DNA of 64,000 nucleotides, taken from NCBI GenBank assembly GCA_035699085.1, contig DASSBG010000046.1:32023-96022 (forward strand), given 5' to 3'. Positions 54,761-61,822 of the stretch are shown piece by piece. This stretch comes from DASSBG01 sp035699085 (GTDB taxonomy: Bacteria > Pseudomonadota > Gammaproteobacteria > Xanthomonadales > Rhodanobacteraceae). Below the pieces are notes generated by a model. It saw only the letters and a list, made by a program, of their open reading frames with translations. It was not told the origin of the DNA and searched no databases. Position numbers and translations under genes: made by a program. Numbering within the stretch: the stretch's first letter is position 1; every line of letters begins with the position of its first letter.

Positions 54761-54787
54761 GATAGTCTCAGCACATGAGACTGTCAA
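54759..54787 (-). promoter_or_regulatory. Promoter of the dcw cluster with a palindromic spacer
   Basis: TTGACA (54787-54782) is a perfect -35. After 17 nt, TATCGT (54764-54759) is a 4/6 -10. The 17-nt spacer is a perfect inverted repeat, GTCTCA-TGTGC-TGAGAC. The start point would be near 54751, giving a leader of about 33 nt before mraZ. Confidence 0.8.
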
Positions 54788-55013
54788 GAAAAAAATGCTG
54801 TCAGATCAATGACAAAGCGCTGCCTGCGCCCGATTTCGAGTCGTTTCGAGCAAGCGAACGGAGACGATTGAATACAAAGGAAATGCTGTAGCCAGTTTCT
54901 GGTCACTTTGGCGGTTGCCATGGCCGGCACGGCCACAAACTGCGAAGTGAAGCTGAATCGCGGCCGCGCCCGACGACGCGCCCCGCGCGCCGCCGGATCT
55001 GGCTTCAATCTGG

Positions 55014-55377
55014 TGGAGTCGGCCTGTAAGCCGGGTTCTGTGCGCCTCGCGGCGTGACAGTCATTCCTCTGGGCCTGGCGTCACCGCCAGGCTCAAGCGA
55101 CCTACCCGGGAACAACGCGGGCCGCGTTATCGTTCCCCTATTCGGTCTTGCTCCGGGTGGAGTTTACCGTGCCACGCGGCGTTGGCCCCGCGCGCGGTGC
55201 GCTCTTGCCGCACCATTTCACCCTTGCCACGCGCACCCGAGGGTGCCGTTCGGCGGTTTGCTTTCTGTTGCACTGGTCGTCAGTTCGCACTGCCCAGGCG
55301 TTACCTGGCACCCTGCCCTGCGGAGCCCGGACTTTCCTCGGCGCGCTTGCGCGCGTCGCGACTGCCCGGCCGACTCC
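55014..55377 (-). ncRNA. rnpB: RNase P RNA (class A)
   Basis: About 364 nt. The 5' end GGAGTCGGCCGGGCAG pairs with the 3' end GGCCGACTCC (P1). The conserved GAGGAAAGTCCGGGCTCC and ACAGAACCCGGCTTA regions are present. RNase P trims the 5' ends of tRNAs. A TATGCT -10 lies at 55389-55384, 6 nt before the 5' end. Its position upstream of mraZ is conserved in Pseudomonas. Confidence 0.95.
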
Positions 55378-55504
55378 GCGCACAGCATAGCCGAAAGGCC
55401 GCGCTTGGGCTTGGCGATTGCGATTCGACGACGCACCACTCGGCGACGCCACATCCAGGGTGGCAGGACGAAGTACGCGGCGCGATCGCTGGCGCCAACC
55501 AGCT

Positions 55505-55906
55505 TCAATCTTGTTCGCTGACTGATTCCACGAAGATGCCGATAGGCGAACACGATCCGGTACACAAGACACCTGGCGGGCAGAACTTGGCCGTCACCGT
55601 TCCAGACAATTGCACCCGCCTCCCTGCAAACGCACGCAGATCGCCACGGAAGCCAGCAGCAGTCCCAACCGACAAGCATTCTGTTTGCGAATGCTGAGCC
55701 GCCGCCTTGGCCGAACCATACAAGTTGTGGTCTTCAAAGGTGTCCGCCAGAACACCGCATACGTTGGTCACCTGCCCAGCGTACATCTGCGGATGACCCC
55801 GAACGGCGCCAACGTCAACGCATTGGCGAAAAGCGGTCGTATCCACATGTGCGCATGAGGCTACGCTCAAGACACACAGGAAAATAACGTAGCGCTTGCG
55901 TTTCAT
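55505..55906 (-). CDS. Putative lipoprotein, family unknown
   Basis: This 133-residue protein has a lipoprotein signal peptide (FLCVLSVASCAHVD, Cys at about 18), then a small domain with six further Cys residues (for example FCPPGVLCTGSC) that could form disulfides in the periplasm. The family is not recognised. An AT-rich perfect hairpin (CAAAAAAT-AGA-ATTTTTTG, 55932-55950) lies 26 bp upstream. The base composition is less GC-rich than that of the neighbours, suggesting an acquired gene. Confidence 0.72.
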   Translation of the reverse strand: MKRKRYVIFLCVLSVASCAHVDTTAFRQCVDVGAVRGHPQMYAGQVTNVCGVLADTFEDHNLYGSAKAAAQHSQTECLSVGTAAGFRGDLRAFAGRRVQLSGTVTAKFCPPGVLCTGSCSPIGIFVESVSEQD

Positions 55907-55962
55907 CGTTGCTGCATTCGGTCGGTATTTTCAAAAAATAGAATTTTTTGCTTCACTTTTAC

Positions 55963-56373
55963 TCACTGCTCGTGCGAATTACCAGTTGTAGTGGTGCGGC
56001 AGAGAGAGGTAGTCGACAGACGAACGTTTATTCTGTCGTGAACGTTGCCGCCGTTGATGACATCGTGAAAATTGTGGTAGCTAAATATCTTCCCACACCG
56101 GATCTGCACAAAAATCTCAGCTTGTCTCCAAACTACAGATGGTTCGGAACCACTCATCCTCAAGACCTCAAAAGCCCCATTAGATCCTTTATCTTTCAAA
56201 TATACACGGTACACATAACTTGTAGTGGCACCGCCGCTATCCACGGTAACAAGCGCAGTGACGCCATTTGCCGCAGAGGAAGTCTCCGCGATGACCTTTC
56301 CCGTTGTTCCTGCGCTGCTACACGATGCCAACAAAAGCGCGCATACTGCGGAGCCAAAGATGAGTCTCACCAT
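55963..56373 (-). CDS. Putative lipoprotein, family unknown
   Basis: This 136-residue protein has a lipoprotein signal (ALLLASCSSAGT, lipobox LASC). The mature part has GGATTSYVYRVYLKDKG, a pattern I recall in small hypothetical lipoproteins of this class, and a basic, polar end. The start is the ATG at 56373; the longer frame begins at a less likely ATG at 56394. Codon use is clearly AT-richer than the dcw genes. It is tandem with the other lipoprotein on the same strand; the 243 bp upstream of it hold no gene. Confidence 0.72.
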   Translation of the reverse strand: MVRLIFGSAVCALLLASCSSAGTTGKVIAETSSAANGVTALVTVDSGGATTSYVYRVYLKDKGSNGAFEVLRMSGSEPSVVWRQAEIFVQIRCGKIFSYHNFHDVINGGNVHDRINVRLSTTSLCRTTTTGNSHEQ

Positions 56374-56616
56374 CGCTGCTATCTCGAACGTCATATCGGT
56401 AATAGCTTATCTTGCTCTTGATGTGCCTCACCGGTCGCTCTCAGAAGAGTCGGGGGAAAACCCGATGGCGCTCGCAAATGCACCGTAGTTAAAGTTTCCA
56501 ACATCTCATACTCTTGGCTATACCCATTGCGCTGCGAAAGCGGCCTGCACTACACGCCAACGTATCTGTCGTCAACGTATCTGTCGTCGTGGCTTGCAGA
56601 CTGACTCTGCGCCGGA

Positions 56617-57678
56617 TCAGGTCGCGGCGAGGCTGGCGGCGTCGATGACGAAGCGGTAGCGGACGTCGCCGGCCACCATGCGTTCCCAGGCGCGGTTGAT
56701 GTCCTGGATCGGGATCACTTCGACGTCGGCGGCGACGTGGTGCTTGGCGCAGAAGTCGAGCATCTCCTGTGTTTCGTGGATGCCGCCGATCATCGAGCCG
56801 GCCAGCCGCCGTCGGCCGCGGATCAGGGCGCCGGCGTTGAGCGGCACCGGGTCCGGCAGGCCGACCACGACCATGGTGCCGTTGCGCTTCAACAGGCCGA
56901 GGTAGGCGTTGTAGTCGTGCTGCGCGGAGACGGTGTCGAGGATCAGGTCGAAGCGGTTCGCATTCTGCTTGAGGGCGTCGAGATCGCCAGTCGCAATGAA
57001 GTCCTCGGCGCCAAGCTTCAGCGCGTCCTCGCGCTTGCCCGGCGAATGGCTGAGCACGGTGACGTGCGCGCCCATCGCACGGGCCAGCTTCACGCCCATG
57101 TGGCCAAGGCCGCCGAGGCCAACGATGGCCACCGCGTCGCCCTCACGCACGCCGAAATGGCGCAGCGGCGAATAGGTGGTGATGCCGGCGCACAGCAGTG
57201 GCGCGGCGCGCTCCAGCGGGATACCCGGCGGGATGCGCAGCACGTAGTTCTCGTCCACCACGATGCGCGTCGAGTAGCCGCCGTAGGTCGGCCGGCTGCG
57301 GTCGAGCTGCCCGTCGCGACGCTCGTAGCCGTTGTAGGTCGCGCTCATGCCCTCGCTGCAGAACTGCTCATCGCCGGCCTCGCAGGCCTCGCACTGGCGG
57401 CAGGAATCGACGAAACAGCCGACACCGACGATGTCACCCTCGTGCCAGCGGCTCACGCCCTCGCCCACGGCCGAGACGCGGCCGACGATCTCGTGCCCCG
57501 GCACCATCGGGAAGATCGCACCGCCCCACTCGTCGCGCGCCTGGTGCACGTCCGAATGGCAGACGCCGCAGTAGAGGATGTCGATCTGCACGTCGTGCGG
57601 CCCCAGCTGGCGGCGCTCGATGGCAAACGGCGCCAACGGCGCGCGGGCGCTGGTGGCGGCGTAGGCGGGCGTGGACAT
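56617..57678 (-). CDS. Zinc-dependent alcohol dehydrogenase (CAD/YahK type)
   Basis: This 353-residue medium-chain dehydrogenase has catalytic zinc ligands in YCGVCHSDVH and PGHEIVG, structural zinc Cys residues in SCRQCEACEAGDEQFC, and the Rossmann motif GLGGLGHMGVKLA. It resembles E. coli YahK, an NADPH-dependent aldehyde reductase with a broad substrate range. Start ATG at 57678; upstream is a repeat-filled spacer. It lies inside what is otherwise the rnpB-rsmI neighbourhood. Confidence 0.93.
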   Translation of the reverse strand: MSTPAYAATSARAPLAPFAIERRQLGPHDVQIDILYCGVCHSDVHQARDEWGGAIFPMVPGHEIVGRVSAVGEGVSRWHEGDIVGVGCFVDSCRQCEACEAGDEQFCSEGMSATYNGYERRDGQLDRSRPTYGGYSTRIVVDENYVLRIPPGIPLERAAPLLCAGITTYSPLRHFGVREGDAVAIVGLGGLGHMGVKLARAMGAHVTVLSHSPGKREDALKLGAEDFIATGDLDALKQNANRFDLILDTVSAQHDYNAYLGLLKRNGTMVVVGLPDPVPLNAGALIRGRRRLAGSMIGGIHETQEMLDFCAKHHVAADVEVIPIQDINRAWERMVAGDVRYRFVIDAASLAAT

Positions 57679-57854
57679 GGCGGGCTCCGTGCGCAAGCGA
57701 AACCGCAAGCATAACGCGCCGCCACCGACCGCCGGTGAGCGGCCAGCGGGAAAAGCAGTCGACGCGGAGACCGGGACGCCGCAGGCTGCCGGCGAGCGCA
57801 GCGAACCCCCGACAACGACGAGTACCGCATATGCCGGAAGAGCCGAACGAGCGG

Positions 57855-57893
57855 CAGGTTGGCGGTGAGCGTACCGAACCCCAACATGCCATG
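57855..57893. repeat. Dispersed repeat copy between adh and rsmI
   Basis: A block with the core GGCGGTGAGCGTACCGAACC is closely related to the copies near 8800-8835 and, in reverse orientation, near 20571-20592. It lies in the 247-bp spacer (57679-57925), which otherwise holds only the adh promoter region. Confidence 0.65.
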
Positions 57894-57925
57894 CCCGCAC
57901 GCACCCGCGCGCCGGTACCGAGTGC

Positions 57926-58771
57926 TTATTCTCCAGACCCGGCATCCGAGACGTACAAGCTCTTGCGCGGCGCGCCGCTGATCGCGGAGGCCAGCGTCGC
58001 GGCCTTGCCGGGCGGCAGCGCGTCACGCAGCAATGCCAGCACGCGCCGGCCCTCGGCGATGCGCGACTGAGCGGGGTCGCTGCAGCCGGCCACCAGCAGC
58101 ACGCACTCGCCGCGCTGCTGGTCGGGGTCGGCGGCGACGCGCGCGGCCAAGTCGCCGAGCGGCTCGCCCAGCACCGTCTCGAACAGCTTGGTCAGCTCGC
58201 GCGCCAGCACCGCCTCGCGCTCCGCGCCAAAGGCGTGCCGCAGGTCGGCCAGGCAGTCGGCGACGCGATGCGGCGATTCGTAGAAGATCAGCGTGCGCGG
58301 GTCGCTTGCCAGCTCCGCCAGGCGCGCACGCCGCGCCGCCGCCTTGGCCGGCAGGAAGCCCTCGAACACGAAGCGGTCGCTGGGCAGTCCGGCCACCGAC
58401 AGTGCCGCGATCGCGGCGCAGGCGCCGGGCACCGGCGACACCCGCACGCCAGCGGCGCGCGCCGCGCGCACCAGGCGAAACCCGGGGTCGCTGATCAGCG
58501 GCGTGCCGGCGTCGGAGATCAAGGCCACGTCCTCGCCGCCTGAGAGCCGCTGCACCAGGCCGTCGGCCACGTCCCGTTCGTTGTGCTCGTGCAGCGCCAG
58601 CAGCGGCGTGTCGATGCCGTGCAGCGCCAGCAACGGCCGGCTGTGCCGGGTGTCTTCGGCCGCGACCAGGGCGACCGCACGCAGCACCTCGATGGCGCGC
58701 GCCGACCAGTCGTCGCGGTGGCCTATCGGCGTCGCCACCACCCACAAGGTTCCGCCCACCTGCTGCTGCAT
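57926..58771 (-). CDS. rsmI: 16S rRNA 2'-O-ribose C1402 methyltransferase RsmI
   Basis: This 281-residue tetrapyrrole-methylase-fold enzyme acts with RsmH on C1402. It has WVVATPIGHRDDWS, AEDTRHS, HEHNERD, LISDAGTPLISDPG and FYESPHR. The ATG at 58771 gives the normal start MQQQVGGTLWVVATPIG. It is divergent from lpoA, as in E. coli and Pseudomonas. Confidence 0.98.
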   Translation of the reverse strand: MQQQVGGTLWVVATPIGHRDDWSARAIEVLRAVALVAAEDTRHSRPLLALHGIDTPLLALHEHNERDVADGLVQRLSGGEDVALISDAGTPLISDPGFRLVRAARAAGVRVSPVPGACAAIAALSVAGLPSDRFVFEGFLPAKAAARRARLAELASDPRTLIFYESPHRVADCLADLRHAFGAEREAVLARELTKLFETVLGEPLGDLAARVAADPDQQRGECVLLVAGCSDPAQSRIAEGRRVLALLRDALPPGKAATLASAISGAPRKSLYVSDAGSGE

Positions 58772-58859
58772 CACGCGGCTATGCTCCCGTTGTCCGGCGT
58801 GGCGGTACACTGCTGCCACGCATTGAACGGCCATCATCGCCGCAACCCGAGGAGAGACG

Positions 58860-60653
58860 ATGCCGACCCTTGACCGCCGCCTGCTGCGTGCCCTGGCCGC
58901 TGCGCTTTGCCTCTCGCTGATGCTGGCCGGCTGCGCCAACGTCGCGACGGCGCCCTCGCCCGCGCAGCAGACCCAGGCCGCGCAGGCGCAGACACTCTAC
59001 CGCCAGGGCCGCTTCAATGACGCCGCGCAGCTCTGGCAGCAGCTGGCGCAGGCCAACTGGCGCATGCGCGATGCCTGGCTGCTGCGCGCCGCGGAGTCGT
59101 ACCGCCAGCTCGACGATTGGACGCAGGTTGCGCCACTGCTGGCCCGGATCCAGCGCGCCCGGCTCGACCCTGCACAGGCGCAGCGATTTGACCTGCTGTC
59201 CGCCGAGACGTCGTTGAACCGGGGCCAGCTGCAGCGCGCGCTGGCGGCAGCGGAGGCCATGGCGGCCTTCCCGCCGGCGCTGCAGCCGCGCGTGCTGGAA
59301 CTCCAGGCGCGCGCGCAGCAGGCACTGGGCCAGCCCCTGGCGGCGGCGCGAACGCGGCTGCGGCTGGACCGCGACCTGAGCGGCTTCGACAGGGCGCAGA
59401 ACGAACAGCAACTGCTGGCGCTGCTGCAGGCCATGCCCGGCGCGCAGCTGCAAAGCGAGGCGCGGGCATTGGCGCCGAACGACCCGCTGCGCCCGTGGCT
59501 GGCGCAGGCGCTGTCGCGCCAGGGTTCGGCGCTGGCCACCCCGCTGCCGCAGCTCGACCACCCGGTCGGCACCATGCTGCCCGGCTCCGGCCAGGCCGAC
59601 GTGCGCGAAGGCTACCGGCCGCCGCACGCCATCGCCCTGCTGCTGCCGATCAGCGGGCCGCTGGCGCCGGCCGCCAAGGCGCTGCAGGACGGATTCACCA
59701 TCGCCGAAAACGCCGATCCCAAGCGCGCGGCCGAGACCACCGTCAGCGTCTACGACACCGGCGGTACGCCCGGCGGTGCGCTGGCCGCCTACCAGCAGGC
59801 GGTGGCGAACCACCCGGACATCGTCGTCGGCCCACTGGGACGCGAGGCCGTCGGCACGCTGTTCCAGCAGCCCCTGCCGGTACCGCTGCTGGCGCTGAAC
59901 CACCCGGACAACGGCGTGCCGCCGCCGGGCAGTGCGGAGTTTGCCCTGCCGCCGGAAGCCGACGGCGCCCATGCGGCGGCGCGCATGCGCTCGCAGGGCC
60001 TGCACACGGCAATCATGTTCATCGGCGAGGGTGACTCCGAGCAGCGCGCGGCGCGAGCCTTCCGCGCGCAGTTCGAGAGCATGGGCGGCCAGGTCCTCGG
60101 CAGCGCCACACTGCCGCGGGACGAGGTCAATTATGCCGACGACATTGCCACGCTGACCGCCAACGCCGGCAGCGACACCGGCATCTTCCTCGCCCTGAGG
60201 CCGCGGCAGGGCCGCCTGCTGGTGCCGCAGCTCAATATCGCCCAGGTCACGCTGCCGGTGTACGCCACCTCGCACATCTACGGCGCGGAGGAAAACCAGG
60301 GCCTGGACCGCGACCTCGACGGCGTGCAGTTCTGCGACGCGCCCTGGCTGTTCGACGCGCAGCCCGGCCTGCCGCTGCGCAGCAAGCTGCAGGCCACCAT
60401 GCCCGACACCGTCGGCCCCGCAGCGCGGCTGTTCGCCTTCGGCATGGATGCCTGGTCGCTGCTGCCCTACCTGGACTGGCTGCGCAACCACCCCGGCAGC
60501 TACCTGGCCGGCGCCACCGGCCAGCTGACGATGGACAGCTTCGGTCGCATCCAGCGCACGCCCATCTGGGCCCAGTTCGTCGACGGCATTGCCGTGCCGA
60601 TGACCGGCGCCCTGGACGCCAGCGACGGCAGCGCCATGCCCGGCACGCGCTGA
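58860..60653 (+). CDS. lpoA: Penicillin-binding protein activator LpoA
   Basis: This 597-residue outer-membrane lipoprotein has a lipobox LMLAGC (Cys about 25), an N-terminal TPR-like helical domain (about 35-240) and a C-terminal periplasmic-binding-protein-like domain starting ALLLPISGPLAPAAKALQDG. In E. coli LpoA activates the synthase PBP1A. The ribosome site GAGGAGA is just upstream. It leads a unit with yraN and the BON protein. Confidence 0.95.
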   Translation: MPTLDRRLLRALAAALCLSLMLAGCANVATAPSPAQQTQAAQAQTLYRQGRFNDAAQLWQQLAQANWRMRDAWLLRAAESYRQLDDWTQVAPLLARIQRARLDPAQAQRFDLLSAETSLNRGQLQRALAAAEAMAAFPPALQPRVLELQARAQQALGQPLAAARTRLRLDRDLSGFDRAQNEQQLLALLQAMPGAQLQSEARALAPNDPLRPWLAQALSRQGSALATPLPQLDHPVGTMLPGSGQADVREGYRPPHAIALLLPISGPLAPAAKALQDGFTIAENADPKRAAETTVSVYDTGGTPGGALAAYQQAVANHPDIVVGPLGREAVGTLFQQPLPVPLLALNHPDNGVPPPGSAEFALPPEADGAHAAARMRSQGLHTAIMFIGEGDSEQRAARAFRAQFESMGGQVLGSATLPRDEVNYADDIATLTANAGSDTGIFLALRPRQGRLLVPQLNIAQVTLPVYATSHIYGAEENQGLDRDLDGVQFCDAPWLFDAQPGLPLRSKLQATMPDTVGPAARLFAFGMDAWSLLPYLDWLRNHPGSYLAGATGQLTMDSFGRIQRTPIWAQFVDGIAVPMTGALDASDGSAMPGTR

Positions 60654-60663
60654 GCACGCCGGA

Positions 60664-61032
60664 ATGCGCACGCCCCGTCGCGCCACCGGCGACGCCTATG
60701 AAGACCGTGCCCTGCGCCACCTGCAGGGTGCGGGGCTGGTGCTCGTGGCGCGCAACTTCAACACGCGCCACGGCGAGCTCGACCTGGTGATGCGCGATGG
60801 CGAGGCACTGGTGTTCGTCGAGGTCCGCTTCCGCCAGCGCAGCGGCTTCGGCAACGCCGCCGATTCGGTGACGCCTGCCAAGCAGGCGCGCCTGGTGCGT
60901 GCCGCCGGTCTGTTCCTGCAGGCGCATCCGCGGCTGGCGCACCGGCCCTGCCGCTTCGATGTGCTAGCGTTCGACGCCGCGACCGAGGGCGCGCGCTGCA
61001 ATTGGCTGCGAGCCGCCTTCGAAGCCCAATGA
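60664..61032 (+). CDS. yraN: YraN-family (UPF0102) endonuclease-like protein
   Basis: This 122-residue protein has the restriction-endonuclease-like core: GDAYEDRALRHL, ARNFNTRHGELDLVMRDG and FVEVRFR. Its function is unknown. It lies 10 bp after lpoA and its stop overlaps an ATG of the next frame. In E. coli, diaA lies between yraN and dolP; here it is missing. Confidence 0.93.
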   Translation: MRTPRRATGDAYEDRALRHLQGAGLVLVARNFNTRHGELDLVMRDGEALVFVEVRFRQRSGFGNAADSVTPAKQARLVRAAGLFLQAHPRLAHRPCRFDVLAFDAATEGARCNWLRAAFEAQ

Positions 61033-61055
61033 ATACAACCCCACGAGGTCAATCC

Positions 61056-61748
61056 ATGCGCCGCCTGCTGCTCGCCTGCCTTCCGCTGCTTGCCGCCACC
61101 GCCCTCTCGGGCTGCGTGGCCGCCCTGGTCGGCGGCGCCGTGGCCACCGGCGTGCGCATCGCCCATGATCGTCGCCCGGCCAGCACCGTGGTCAACGACC
61201 GCAACCTGCAGCTTTCGGTGATTCGCGCGCTGCACGGCGATCAGAACCTCACCAGCCACAACAACGTGCGGGTGGTGGTCTACAACGGCGTGATCCTGCT
61301 GATCGGCGAGGTGGTATCCGACGCGGCGCGTCAGCGGGCCGGGGAGCTGGCCAGTGGCTTCATCGGTGCGCGCCGCGTGGTCAACCAGCTCGACATCGCG
61401 CCCGAACCGGGCTTTTGGTCGAGCCGCGCCGATGAGGCGCTGGCGGCACGGGTCAAGGCCGGCCTGCTCGACATCACCAGCCTGCCCGGCTTCGACCCGA
61501 CGCGCGTCAACGTCAGCGTCGCCCACGGCAACATCTACCTGATGGGCCTGGTGACGCATACCGAAGGCGACGCGGTGATACAGAGCGCGCGCAATGCCAA
61601 CGGCGCCAACAAGGTGGTCAACCTGTTCGAGTACATCGACGCCGCGCCCGCGGCGGCCAGCAGCAGCGCGGTGCCCGCGCCGGCGGCCAGCGCGCCGGCA
61701 CCCGCGGCCAGCAGCGAAGGCGTCAGCACCTACCCGCTGCAGCACTAG
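61056..61748 (+). CDS. BON-domain lipoprotein (DolP/YraP type)
   Basis: This 230-residue lipoprotein has lipobox ALSGC (Cys about 18) and two BON domains (about 45-110 and 120-190; the second with VNVSVAHGNIYLMGLV). DolP stabilises the outer membrane and activates amidase-linked septal cleavage in E. coli. The Ala/Pro/Ser-rich C-terminus (about 195-230) is extra. The ATG at 61056 is preferred: GAGG precedes it at good spacing and the signal peptide starts there; the ATG at 61029 overlaps the yraN stop. Confidence 0.9.
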   Translation: MRRLLLACLPLLAATALSGCVAALVGGAVATGVRIAHDRRPASTVVNDRNLQLSVIRALHGDQNLTSHNNVRVVVYNGVILLIGEVVSDAARQRAGELASGFIGARRVVNQLDIAPEPGFWSSRADEALAARVKAGLLDITSLPGFDPTRVNVSVAHGNIYLMGLVTHTEGDAVIQSARNANGANKVVNLFEYIDAAPAAASSSAVPAPAASAPAPAASSEGVSTYPLQH

Positions 61749-61822
61749 CATTCCCGGCCTCGCAAGAACGTTCGCGCGGCCGCCAGGACACCGCGAGCGG
61801 GACTGGAAAACGCGTCGGCCGA

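Noticed and set aside
55014..55377. Several small frames across the RNase P RNA
   Set aside because: Conserved rnpB signatures explain the region.
55380..57925. Prophage or integrative element next to rnpB
   Set aside because: No integrase, phage structural gene or attachment repeat was found; kept only as a possible small insertion.
58779..60686. 635-codon minus-strand frame opposite lpoA
   Set aside because: LpoA has a lipobox and a binding-protein domain; the reverse frame is Arg/Gln-rich noise.
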